Source: Polydactylus sextarius
Taxonomy: Eukaryota; Chordata; Actinopteri; Polynemidae
Direction: 5' to 3'
Length of the DNA stretch: 64,000 bases
Assembly: GCA_016801845.1 (NCBI GenBank)
Contig: CM028919.1
Location: 1,161,001-1,225,000, forward strand
The position numbers were made by a program, and so were the translations under genes. Below the pieces are notes generated by a model that was not told the DNA's origin, searched no databases, and worked only from the letters and a program-made list of their open reading frames with translations. Each line of letters opens with the position of its first letter. The first letter of the stretch is position 1. Positions 9,751 through 21,363 of this stretch are shown here, one piece after another.

Positions 9751-12700
9751 ATGGAATGGACCGTGGTCTTGTTTGTTTCCGCGTCTCTGTGTCTCTGCTC
9801 CTCTCACTCTTACGTCCTGGACGATAAAGCGGGACTCGGACGAGTCTTTGACGGGATCGGAGGTCTGAGCGGCGGAGGGGTGAGTTCAGCCGGGTCGGGT
9901 CTACTTCCTGGTTCGATCGTTAGCCGATCGACTGTGTGTCACCGTCACTGCTGCTACTGCAGGTAAAGTTACATTCACTGTCCGGTTCTGTTCAGGCGAC
10001 ATCTCGGTTGCTGGTTAACTATGCTGAGCCGTACCGCAGCCGGATACTGGACTACCTTTTCAAAGTAAGAGATGATGACATGATACTAGTCGTTAGTTCT
10101 GTTCAGGCCTGGTGATACTGGAAAGTCACTGCTGTGTCATGTCTGCAGCCGAACTTCGGAGCCTCTCTGCACATACTGAAGGTGGAGATAGGAGGAGACG
10201 CTCAGACCACCGGTGAGTGTCAGTCAACAATAACAACAACAATAAGATGTTGTTTATCTCTGAATGTGCTAAAAAAACCAGACAAAACAGTAACAAACAT
10301 ATTCAGATTGTATATGTTGTAGTAAAGTCAGTTTTAGAAGAAAATACATATCAATCATCTCAGATAGGCTCAAACCCCAAACAAAGAAAAACTGTCTTCA
10401 TCTTGTTTCACCATCAGGTGAACCACACACCCAAACATTAAGCCTGGCATAATAAACTACAGTCGTACATTATCACTTTCTGCATTTCCATCTGTGTCTC
10501 TGCTCCCTGATGTTCCTCCGACAGAGTGCACGTGACTGTTAAAACACTGGAGCATCTCCTTGCTTGGGATCAAGTCTTTGCTCGGTCCACGTTTTATGTG
10601 GAGTATGCTGCTGAGTGTGTCCCGACCGGGCTCGTTTGTGGAAAAACGCTCGATCCACATCAGCATTGCAAGCAACGACAGAGCAAAGAGAGCGCATTCT
10701 TTGAAAGCCTGGTCTCCACCGCTGTCTTTGTCATTGTTTGTCCGTGGTGGTGGTGGTATGTAACAGCCTGATACCGTGTATCAAGAGCTGCAAGACCTGA
10801 GTAAAGCTTCAGAATTGACAGTGATCCGAGCTGTTGTTTTCTATGTAACAGATTGACAGATGGACTGAACACAGTCATAGATTTCCATATCTGGATGTTA
10901 GCTGGATGTCTTTGTTGCACTTGTCTGCATGCTTCTACCAAGAAGTCACAGCACCTGCTCTTCATATTTCTGTCAGCTGTACTGTCCATTTTTTTTTTTT
11001 TGCCTCCTCAAATGTAACTGTAAAGCTGAGCTCCTAATAAACGGCATCAAAACAGTTTTGTCTGTTAAACTGATTGTAAGCAGTTGTTGGTCTGATGTAG
11101 GGCCTCACCGCTCTGGAGATGAGGGAGTGAAAAAAAAAAAGAAGCAGACGTTCCGACATTTTGAGTGACTTCCCCCTGTTCTGCTGCAACAGCTTGTTGA
11201 TCCTGTTGTATTCTTGTGGAACTTGTATAAGGGACAATAGGTACAGGTTGTTCACTGTACGTCTGGTTCAGGATTTCAGTATCATAACGTCTTTGGGGTG
11301 TGGTAACCAAGGAAACATGTTATGGACAAATCCTGGAAAAGGACAAACTGTCATGTTTGTGTCACTGTCACTGTCTCTTTATTGTGGAAGCGTTCATACA
11401 GGGAGCAAAGTGAGCCCAAATAAGCAATTATACTGCAAGCGACTTTACAGGAAAAACAAGCCCAAAGTTGCTTGTAACAAGCAAACTTGGTAATACTGAA
11501 TTAAGTAATAAAACGGAATGTGAGTAATGTTAAGTATCCTCACTACACTCTGCTCAATCTGCTCACATATTATTTCTGGTAAAAAAACAGCTCACTACAG
11601 ACCTAAATGCTGTGTAATAATTTTGACGTTGTATTTATTTGTATAACATTCTTGTTTCCAGATGGGACAGAGCCGTCCCACATGCACTATGAGAATGATG
11701 AGAATTACTTCCGAGGCTATGAGTGGTGGCTAATGAAGGAAGCCAAGAAGAGGAACCCGAACATTACGCTTATCGGTAAGAACATACCGAGTTGTTAAAT
11801 AAACAGCTGATCAAATACAAATCAAAGGGTAAGAGTCGGATTGTTTGGCTCAGTGAAGCAGATTGAAATGAAACCGAACTGAGTGCAGCTGTACTGAACT
11901 TTAGACATCAGTATCACAATGTTAGTGGCTTTATTAGTTGTAAGTAAGGTGGTGGCGTTTAAACTGAAAACAGACTGAGACTGTGTGTGTGTGTGTGTGT
12001 GTGTGTTTTCATGCAGGTTTGCCTTGGGCATTTCCTGGTTGGCTGGGTAATGGTAAGGACTGGCCCTATGACTTCCCAGACATCACTGCAGCGTACGTGG
12101 TGAGCTGGATCATTGGTGCCAAACAGTACCATGACCTGGACATTCAATATGTTGGGGTGAGTTCTCATCTGTTCATATTCCTCTCTGTTCAGTCTCTACA
12201 TTGTGTGGAGAGGAACTGCACTCTTGCATTGATAGCACAAAAAAAGTCACATTTTTTCATCAGGGTGTGATTGCAGCAACTCCTGCAGGACATTTATGGT
12301 AAAACCCAGCATTTGTGTTGCTGCAGGTCTGAACAGGTTCATAATGTAGTAAATGACTCCTGTCAGTCTTTTCCATGGTTGTTGTATTTGTGCTTTGTTA
12401 TCGCAACATGAGTTTAATGTGTAACTAAGAGTCACTTTCATCTGTTTAGATTTGGAATGAGCGAACATACAACGCCAAGTACATCAAGGTAATCCCAAGA
12501 ATTTACCTTTCAATATTCTTTCATTGACCAGTTTTGTTGCATTATGGGTAAACTTAGTCTCAACTGTGGATCAAGGAGAAAAAACAGCCACTGACATTGA
12601 CAGATAGTTTGATTTGGCAGTAAAGATCTGGCCAGGTTCCTCTGAGAGCATGTTTGTGTTGCACAAGGTTCTCCGGAACACGCTGGATAAAGTCGGTCTA

Positions 12701-15700
12701 ACGAGCGTCGGCATCATCGCGGCAGACGGCGATTGGAGCATCGCTAATTCTATGATCGTTGACCCGTTCCTCAACGATTCTGTTGAGGTGATTGGGTGAG
12801 TACAGTCGGCTTGATATCATATTCAGAGGTGGCGTGAAAATGACTCTTTAAACTCTTATGGTGATAATGATACAAAGGCACGATTTCCACCGTGTGCTGT
12901 GAGGTCACTGATCTGATGTGAACGTGTGACACACACACGCGGTGAAATGTCGGCTCCGTTCGGGTCGGGGTGTGGTTGGTTGTAATTGGGCTTCCTCTCT
13001 GTTCATCCTCACTGTCAACTCAACGTCTGTGGCTGTTTTTCTCTTGGACTTTCACACAGTTCAGACATAGACAGACTTGGTTTACTGCATGTGTTCATGC
13101 ATTCACATGAATGCAAATGTATTTTCATACAAAACATTTTTAACCCACATCCTTCATTTTGTTGTTCTAGACTGTACGATGTACACACGTTGCTGCCATC
13201 GTGTAAAAAAAAAAAAAAAAAAAAAAAACAATAAAATTAAGTTTAATTAAGAAATTAGAAACTAGAATCTTGTTCTTTACATGATTTCAGCAAATGCTTT
13301 GATTACAAAAACCAAGTCCAGATTGTGATGACTGTCAATCCCTGTCTCCTCTGCTCTCTGGCTCTTTGTGTGACTGTGACTGGCTGTGCTAGCTGCTGCG
13401 GTACACTCTGGATAAAAATGGTCTGGAGGGGGTCAGGATCATAGCCAGTGACAACCTGTGGGAGCCCATTGTCCTGTCTCTGCTGCTAGACCTTGAGCTC
13501 AGCGCAGCTGTAGACGTGATAGGGTAGGATCCCACTCTCACAGTCTGCTCTCACAGTCTGACTGCAACTCACTGCGTGTGCCTGAGAAGAGTGAACTGCT
13601 AACAGGAGATAGACGCAAGTGAAACACTTCTGCTAGAGTGTTAACGACAGCAATAACACTGTTCGCTGTTCTGTCTGAATAAGTACTTTGTATTATTCAA
13701 TTTAGTGCTACAGATCACCAATCATATTTTCTGTGTCTGATTCTGAGTCAGTTGTTACAGTTCACAATAGAACGTCAGCATGATCTGATTTTATATGATG
13801 AATTCATAATGGATCCTCACTGTGTTCCAGATCAACACCACGATTAGCAGCTGACTGTGTTGACTGGTCAATTAGATCAAATGAAATGATGTGTCTCTGT
13901 CATAGTGAGGGACCACATGTCAGTAGTGTTTCAACTCCACACAGATATTTTTGTAAACTCTGTCAGGAAACGGTTGAAGATTTCAAATCTTTTCAACCAT
14001 CAATGGGTCGGTACAGATGGAACCACTGATACTAACGCATTCAAACAGGAAAAACACAGCCAACGTCACATACACAGTGAGTGTGATGAAGGATGTTGAG
14101 ACATTGTATCTTAAATTAATTGATAACTATTAGTGTGAGTCAAGATTATGTTTGTGGTGTAATTGTTGGTTTATATGCTTCTGAAAATATGTAACTGGTT
14201 AGACTACAAACCAAATCACCTACACCTACGTCACAAACTTTTCACTGAATTTCTTTCCCCCTCTCTTCCCGGCTGAAGAGAGAACGAGGAGTAGGTGGAT
14301 AAAACTTACCAGGTGAGATATTTTCCTAGGTTGCGTAGCTAGCTGTTAAGCTAACGTTAGCTGTCAGAATTTGATGGTGACGTAAATTTAGCGAGACGAG
14401 TGCTGTAGTCCGCTACGTGGTCTCACACAAGACCTAAAGTAACGTTTGCTGCCTGTCACTAAACAGTGCTTCTCAATGTCAAACATTATCTTTAACATTC
14501 GCAAGCATCATATGTGAAAAACATGACACATTTCAAACAAGGAAAATAATTTTTATATCTCCACTGACAGAGGAAAATGTGTGGATTTTCTTGATAGAGC
14601 TTCATTCTTTAACTGCTGTTGTCTCTACCAGTGGGGAAAAAAAAAAAACTTTACCCATCACATCACACCCATCACATCACTGTAATGTCCTGTAAAAATG
14701 AACAACACAATGAAAGATATATTAAATGGGTGCAGCAGAGCTGTGTGACTGATCCACACAGGAGGTGAGATGATGTGTTCGTAGAGTTCTGTCATCTCCT
14801 TATCATATTATTACCTTTATGTTTTGTGTTGTACGTGTTACATTCAGGGCTCACTACCCAGGGACCACCACAGTGGCAGAAGCCCTAAAGACTCAGAAGA
14901 CGCTGTGGTCGTCGGAGGACTACAGCACCTTCAACGATGAGGTGGGAGGAGGCTGCTGGGCTCGCATCCTCAACCAGAACTACGTCAACGGAAACATGAC
15001 CGCGTAAGCACATACACAACCATAATCATCCGTTTCTCAGCAAATGTAGGACTTCAGATTTCACCAAGGTCTTTTTTGGATCAATTTGAAATCTCTTAGT
15101 GAATGTTCAGAAGGAAATGAACCATTCAGCTGCCAGTTTGATATCTGTTTATTTAAACAAACAAAAAAAATCTTATATTTCACATGTAAAAATCATTAAT
15201 GCATCAAGACTCAGTGAGTGCACTGAGGTTAGCAGCGTTAGTCTGTGTGAAGCTGATGGTGAACCTTCCTCCAGCACCATCTCCTGGAACCTGGTGGCCA
15301 GTTACTATGAGGATCTGCCGTTTGGCAGAGACGGACTGATGACGGCCGAGGAGCCCTGGAGTGGCAACTATGTGGTGGAGTCTCCTATCTGGATCACAGG
15401 TCTGCACCGTGTGGCACACAGGAAATTACACTACACAAGTTACCACTGATGGATGGATTTAAGAGGATTTCAAGCTAGAAAACCTTAAACCTAACATCAC
15501 ACTATCATTCATTTACTATAGGGAGCCTAAGTCATGCCCACTTACTTTAGGTCTTGTGTGAGACCACTTAGCGGACTACAACACTCGTCTCGCTAAACTT
15601 ACGTCACCATCAAACTCTGACAGCTAACATTAGCTTAACAGCTAGCTATGCTAACCTAGGAAAATATCTCACCTGGTAAGTTTTATCCACCTGCTCCTCG

Positions 15701-18700
15701 TTCTCTCTTCAGCTGGGAAGAGAGGAGGAAAGAAATTCAGTGAAAAATTTGTGACGTTACGTCACCTATGAAACTATTTGGTTTGTAGTCGAACCAGTTA
15801 CGTATTTTCAGGAGCATATAAATCATCAATTACACCACAAACATAGCCTTGACTCATACTAATTGTTATCATTTAAATCAAGATACTTGATACCGGAAGG
15901 GGCGTGACTTAGGCTTCCTATAAGGCATAGTTTTATTTCAAATGTGCTGCCTCTTCACACAGAGAGGGACTGTTGTGTTACAGTGCTCCACAGAGTAAAG
16001 GGCATCGCATTCTAACACTGAGGTCTTAAAATGCATTAATATTTCAATAGATAGAGTTGTAACCTCTACTGAAACTGTTTATGTATTTTTGAGTAGCTTT
16101 TGCACCATTATGCACCGCTATGACACTTGCTTGGAAGTTTACACACAGAACTTTTTATTATGTCTTTTATCTTTTATATCTTAAAAAGGCAAAGCGTTCA
16201 CTTCATACTTTTCATTATCACCATTAGTCTGGACAGAAATGGAGAGAAACGGCAGCATAATTGGTTGAAGTACATAACCACGAGGCTTAAAACCTTTTAT
16301 AAAAAGAACTATTGAACTAAAGAAAACCTGAACCTTTTCAATGATTTAAGAAGATTCAGTCTGATGGCCTCTCTAACTGATTTAATTGTGTCATTTTTTT
16401 TTCTTTGATTTGTTTTCCTCGCAGCCCACACCACACAGTTCACCCAGCCAGGATGGACCTACTTGCGTACTGTCGGACATCTGGAGCAAGGAGGAAGTTA
16501 TGTCGCTCTGACTGATGGGAGAGGGAACCTCACTGTTGTCATTGAAACCATGGCAAGTCTCATGTTTTCACCCACTGCTTCTCTAGAATGTAATTTTTTC
16601 CAGTGTGCACATTATGACTGGCAAGGGTTCATTTTCTCTGGAGGTAAATGAATGTTTCCTTTACAGACTCATAATCACTCCATCTGCATACGACCTCCGC
16701 TCCCTCCGTTCGACGTGAAGGCCCAGAATGCAACTTTCAAGCTGAAGGGATCGTTTGTGAGTTCATCTGAGATTTTCAGCAAACTGCTAAAAAGTCTGAG
16801 TGATTCTGCTGACTTACTAAAGCTCATTTCTTTTCCACAGGCCTCCATCAAAGAACTCCAGTTATGGCGGTCACAGTTTAACTTCAAGACAAACAAACCA
16901 ACCTACTTTGAGAAACTACCTCCACTGAAGGTAACGGAGTTAAAAGTCATCCTCTAGGAAATGTTCACACCCAGCTAAGACTTCAACAAACTAACTGTTT
17001 TATGTGTTTGATGAGTTTAGCTGGTAGACGGATCATTCACCTTGAACCTGGAAGAAGATGAAGTTTACACCTTAACCACGATTACAACAGGACAGAAAGG
17101 CAGTTACCCAGACCCACCTCCTTCAGCGCGCTTCCCTAAAGAGTACAAGGACGACTTTAATGTCCGTAAGTATCATGTAGAGAACTCAAGTCATGTGTAA
17201 TTCCTTAACAGAATGGCAGGATCTTCATGCATTTCTAATACTTGGATTTCAGACCAGGGAAAAAAAGTATGAGAAATTAACAAATGACTTTATTAAATGT
17301 TAGATCAGTGATGAAAAGTCATTGGCCCTCATTTATTAAACGAGCGTACGTCGGAAAACGGGCCTAAATTGAGTGTAAGTTCATTTTTATACGCAAAGAG
17401 AGGCATTTACCAGTTTGATTGTGAGCATAAGCTATGATGATATCTTACATCAGGTCTGCGTTCATGTACACAGTTTTCGATTTTGACTTGAGGTGACTTA
17501 CGGTACATGAACAGCAGTTGTCTCACTGATGAAGATGTGCCTCACGGGTCACGACAAATCCTTATCATAAATACCTAGCCTATTAATTATAAAATTGTTT
17601 TTAAAATGTATATTTGGTTGGTGTCGGCATCAGTGTCTCTTTCGCCCGAAATAGAAGACGACCCGATAAGTGAGGCCACTCTCTCCTCCACTGTGTCAAT
17701 GACAGACTCGGGTCCAGCCAGTCTGTTGCATGCTGCACCTCAAGGTGGCAACGTGCTTTTTGGTGGCCAATTTAATGTCAGGCTTTCTTCTTGACCTTAT
17801 TTCAAATAAAAGTTTTTATTTTTATTATTTTACTTTCTGTTATATCAAATGTTTCATTAACCATCACCGATAGAAACAGAAAAAAATCCAACCTCTTCAG
17901 TTGTCCGGTTGAATATCGAAAGGTTTACTGCAGTTGTCATTTCTTTTCGCACCGTATTTTTTTGTTTATTTTTAATTCCTGATTTTAGGCCGCCAAACAA
18001 TACTAAACAGTGTTCATCTACCAGAGAAGTGAGCATCTCTATTTCAGCCTCTGTGAAATTTCTCTTTGTTGCCGGTTTGAGTCTCTCCATGTTGTAAACT
18101 TTAGGGGTGTGGCTAAATGTGTGGATAAATGAGGGTCATTAAGTTTGGCAACACATTGGCAGTGAACTGTGAGGTTTACTATGCAGGTGAAATGCAGTCT
18201 ATTTAAACCAAACATCACTGATACACGTTAAATACACCGTGGATTCAGTTTTTCCACGCTAGCTTAAAAAGTGACTACAATTGCCATTTTGACCGTCGAT
18301 GTTTCATTCAGAAGTTTTTCTGTGGCTCCACACTGTGTTCATGTCCATCCTGTTTGGTTTTGAGATAAGGTGGACTCATCAATGTGGCAACCTACAGTTC
18401 ACACTGCCCATAAGTACAAAAACAAAGACATGAAGTCCAAAGAACAACAGCAAACAGTGAAAAAAGAACAAAACTGTTGCATTGTTGTCCCCCTCTGAGG
18501 CTCGCTGCAATGCTGTGTTTCTGAGCCGTTGTATTTTTAGAGATCAATGGAGGCCATAGAGTATAATCTCCAGCTTTACTTCGCTGAAAATAAAAGGAAA
18601 TTATAGTCACAATCAGGGAGTTTTACAGTAATATGTAAAAATAATGATTATCCATCATCTTTGTATGAACCTCCTGTAGGAGGCCCTCCCTTCTCTGAAG

Positions 18701-20455
18701 CTCCAAACTTTGCTGACCAGACTGGAGTGTTCGAGTACTACATCAACTTTACTGACCCGGGACCTCACGTCTTCACCTTACGTCAAGTTGTGACTCAGAG
18801 ACCAGTAACGTGGTCGACAGACGCTGACCAGACCATCAGTGTCATAGGAGACTACCAGTGGTGAGCTGATGGTTGGGTATTTCAGTACCAACAGAACAAA
18901 ATCCAACATTTTGCCAGTTTTTTTTTTTTTTATCATATGTTTGTTGCTATGTTGTTGTATTACAGGCAGAATCTCACAGTTACATGTGACATCTTCATGG
19001 AGAGTGTTAAGACTGGTGGCGTTTTCATAGCAGCCAGGGTGGATAAAGGAGGCCAGTCGGTCCGTGGCGCTAAGGGAGTCTTCTTCTGGGTGTTTGCAGA
19101 TGGAACGTACAAAGTTACCAATGATCTCGGTCAGTAAGCTCAGTCTGTTTCATCGCATCTTTTATCACTGAATAAAAGAGTTTTAGGCTTCATGTGCCAC
19201 TTTAAAACATATTCTCAGAACCTTATAGGACTGAGGTACTGTTTCCTCTGTTCAAAGTCCTTATTGGCCCATGATGGCAATGAATGTATTATTTTATTTT
19301 TAAGGGTCTACCATCACACCTGCACCAATTTAGTTGCATACTCCGAAAACAGAAGCCTAGAAAATAGCATTGGTTTGCTCCACAGTTTAAACATGAGAAA
19401 ATGGCTCCATCTGGAGGAAAACAGCAGCCAGTTAGAGCTATAATAGACAGGTTTGGGGCCAGAAATTGACCAAAACTGATGTAATGTGTTATAGAAATAC
19501 AAACTTTACACCCTTAACTAAATGTATTCACTATTTCTGATCAAATGTCAATAATGAAAAGGACAAATGTCCCCAACGTCAGAGAAAAGGTTTTTAGCAT
19601 AGTGGACATTACATTTTTTTTCGAACATGTAAACCTGTAGAGGTTGGTAGAAGGATGAATTGCTTCTGTCATTGATGAACCTCTTGTTAACATGTGTGCT
19701 GTTGTTTTTGTTGTTGTTCTGTTGTCTACAGCCGGTCAGACTGTACTTGCAGAGGGTCAGTGTGGTACTCGAGCATATGGCTGGCACACCTTATCACTCA
19801 CCGTCAATGTAAGTAACAAATGTATATCCTTGTATTGTCTTTGTATTTTTGTATTTGTATTTTTCCTCTGTAATCACTTTTTTTTTTCCCAAAGTGAGTA
19901 TTTATCAGCGTGATGAAAACCCTCCACGGGGAAACTAGACTCTGCTTTGGACAGAAAGCCTCTGTTTCATCATATTTAATAATAATAATAATACATTTTA
20001 TTTGTAAAGCTCCTTTGAGGTCACTCAAGGACACTGTACATTTTAAATAAAAATAGCGATGAAAACAGTTTTATAAAAGAAAGCAAGTAATGGTTAAAAA
20101 AAAAAAAAAAACTGATTATTAGAGTTAGTTACTTACACACCTCCTCTGTGTTGTAAGTCCAGTGTGTTGTTTGTTTTTCATTTAGTACATGAACCATTCA
20201 GGCAACCTACATGTTTAACGTCGGGGTGAATGAGCAGATGTACCCATAGAGTAACACTGCTCTAAATAAAGCAGTGTAGTGTTTGTAGTAAAGCTCTGGT
20301 CTGTCCTGCAGGGCCAGTACGCGCAGGGGATGCTGAACGGTTACCCACTGTGGAAGAACGCTGTGGTGCTGACTCCCAAGAACGGCTGGGCTGCCATAGG
20401 AACACAGTCATTTGAACTGGCTCAGTTTGATAACTTTGCTGTCGTAGCAAATTAA
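9751..20455 (+). CDS. galc: Galactosylceramidase (galactocerebrosidase, GH59), complete gene with duplicated exon 7
   Basis: Lysosomal enzyme removing galactose from galactosylceramide and psychosine. Coding exons: 9751-9879, 9996-10064, 10149-10212, 11662-11775, 12017-12156, 12450-12488, exon 7a 12668-12795 or 7b 13393-13523, 14848-15003, 15275-15399, 16425-16552, 16667-16756, 16841-16930, 17021-17165, 18680-18860, 18966-19129, 19732-19808, 20312-20455. All phases agree. The product is about 661 aa with 7b (660 with 7a), against about 685 in human, whose N-terminus is longer. The ATG at 9751 opens a signal peptide (residues 1-20, ending before YVLDD); the frame upstream of it has no ATG. Acid/base Glu lies in IWNE (E176, exon 6) and the nucleophile in LWSSED (E252 with 7b, exon 8). 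The C-terminal half holds the beta-sandwich and lectin-like domains. Intron 10 uses a GC donor (ATG|GCAAGT). ATTAAA at 20503 may be the polyA signal. Confidence 0.95.
12668..12795 (+). CDS. galc: galc alternative exon 7a
   Basis: 128 nt, phase 0 in, phase 2 out, acceptor TTGCACAAG, strong donor GG|GTGAGT. It encodes VLRNTLDKVGLTSVG, then IIAADGDWSIA, ending in VEVIG. It sits in frame between IWNERTYNAKYIK (exon 6) and AHYPGT (exon 8). It aligns with exon 7b across its whole length with one single-residue gap. The 'AADGDW...D' pattern resembles what I remember of invertebrate/bacterial GH59-type sequences more than the mammalian exon does. The intact frame and splice sites argue against a decayed copy. 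It is 597 nt from 7b, so simple steric hindrance between splice sites would not enforce the choice. Confidence 0.85.
13393..13523 (+). CDS. galc: galc alternative exon 7b (mammal-like version)
   Basis: 131 nt, phase 0 in, phase 2 out, acceptor CTGTGCTAG, weaker donor GG|GTAGGA. It encodes LLRYTLDKNGLEGV, then RIIASDNLWEPI, ending in VDVIG. The IIASDNLWE block matches mammalian GALC as I remember it, and with this exon the distance between the two catalytic glutamates is 76 residues, as in mouse (E182/E258). It is about 22 of 43 residues identical to 7a. Joining 7a directly to 7b would create a TAG 17 codons into 7b, so both cannot be productively included. Confidence 0.88.
13524..14105. other. 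galc intron 7, left part
   Basis: Unique-looking intronic DNA between exon 7b and the left MITE copy. No further exon copy with a GALC-like frame was found. Confidence 0.4.
14106..14442 (-). mobile_element. MITE copy, left member of an inverted pair in galc
   Basis: This block is a slightly diverged reverse complement of 15542-15886, over nearly its full length. It lacks the terminal inverted repeats present on the right copy, so it is end-truncated or inserted differently. It lies in the intron before exon 8. The family is not named; it contains no coding capacity. Confidence 0.8.
15517..15922 (+). mobile_element. MITE with terminal inverted repeats, right member of the inverted pair
   Basis: The ends TATAGGGAGCCTAAGTCATG and (reverse complement) TATAGGAAGCCTAAGTCACG are imperfect terminal inverted repeats of about 23 bp. 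The central 15542-15886 pairs with the reversed copy at 14106-14442. At about 406 bp with no ORF, it fits a non-autonomous DNA transposon. The target duplication is unclear because TATA at both ends could be TIR or TSD. It lies in the intron after exon 9. Confidence 0.8.
17324..18137 (-). mobile_element. Harbinger-like DNA transposon remnant with Myb-like ORF fragment
   Basis: The ends GGCCCTCATTTAT and (reverse complement) GACCCTCATTTATC form terminal inverted repeats, flanked by ATT on both sides (17321-17323, 18138-18140), a 3-bp target duplication as in PIF/Harbinger elements. The minus-strand frame 17857-18090 starts MERLKPATKRNFTEAEIEML and continues through LFGG and NKQKN, recalling the Myb/SANT-like DNA-binding protein (NAIF1-like) carried by Harbinger elements. 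The copy loses homology after about 55 residues, has no transposase and is inactive. It sits in galc intron 13. Confidence 0.65.
19976..20062. repeat. SINE/LINE 3'-tail-like repeat
   Basis: An (AAT)n run followed by ACATTTTATTTGTAAAGC and ACTCAAGGACACTGTACA closely resembles a ubiquitous teleost dispersed repeat end. It lies in galc intron 16. Confidence 0.5.
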
Positions 20456-21142
20456 CAATCAAACTGTGAAATAACTTTCTACACTGTGATGTTAACACTG
20501 TAATTAAATTATTGTGTGATTAATGCATTGCCTTAATGCTTGTTAAGTGCTAAATATTTGATTTGATTTGACAAAGATGTAAAAGATTTTGCACAGATTA
20601 AGGGAACAAGAAGCACATGATGTCATGTTGAAATTTGTTGTGTGAGATAAATATTATCTTGATTGTATTTTTTACATGGAATTAAATGATTTTACAATTA
20701 AGAGTTTGTAATGGTTGAAAGGGTATGTGCTTATTTACCCTGGAATGAAAAAAAAAAAAAAAATCTAACCTGATTTCTAGGTTCCGCTTCATATTAATAT
20801 ATAGGAATAAAATTATAATAGAATAGAATTTTATTATTTGTCCTGCATAGTGGGAAAGTTATCTGTTTGATGGCATTAAAACAATATTTAAAAAATAGTA
20901 AATTAACAGAAAAATAAAAAAAAGTTTATATAAAAACTGTAAAATATATATATATATACTTGAGACTTGGTTCATTCCAGTCTTTGGTATAGAATATTTT
21001 ATATTATAAAAATATTATTATTATTATTATTTTTACGAGTATAAGAATAATAATTTACATATTTTATTTGTCCCTTAAGGCGAAATTTATGAAAATAGTT
21101 TAACAGAAAATATTTAAAAAAAAGTTAACAGAAATTAAATAG

Positions 21143-21215
<73 letters not shown>

Positions 21216-21296
21216 TCTTTAAAGAAAAAAAACGCAGGTTGTTATGTTGGTTTCCGGTCTGATCTTTCACCGCGAGCGGCAGGTGAGGGAGAGCTT
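20456..21296. other. Intergenic between galc and ak7
   Basis: Very AT-rich DNA with a TA/TG compound microsatellite (about 21144-21213). The galc 3'UTR presumably occupies the first part (ATTAAA 20503-20508; AATAAA 20806-20811). The GC-richer end from about 21240 is the ak7 promoter. Confidence 0.5.
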
Positions 21297-21310
21297 GTCT
21301 CCATGGCAAC
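21297..21310 (+). promoter_or_regulatory. RFX X-box in the ak7 promoter
   Basis: GTCTCCATGGCAAC is a full palindromic-type X-box (GTNNCC AT GGNAAC), 54 bp upstream of the ak7 ATG. RFX factors bind such sites in promoters of motile-cilium genes, and AK7 is an axonemal protein, so the match is strong and biologically sensible. The spacing implies a short 5'UTR. Confidence 0.75.
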
Positions 21311-21363
21311 GAGACGCTAACAACTCTCGCTAACGGCCGACAAGTTAGTGACAAGAGCACAGG

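Noticed and set aside
12796..13392. Exon 7a or 7b as a dead pseudo-exon
   Set aside because: Both have open frames, correct phases, splice sites and conserved core residues; decay would be expected to break at least one of these.
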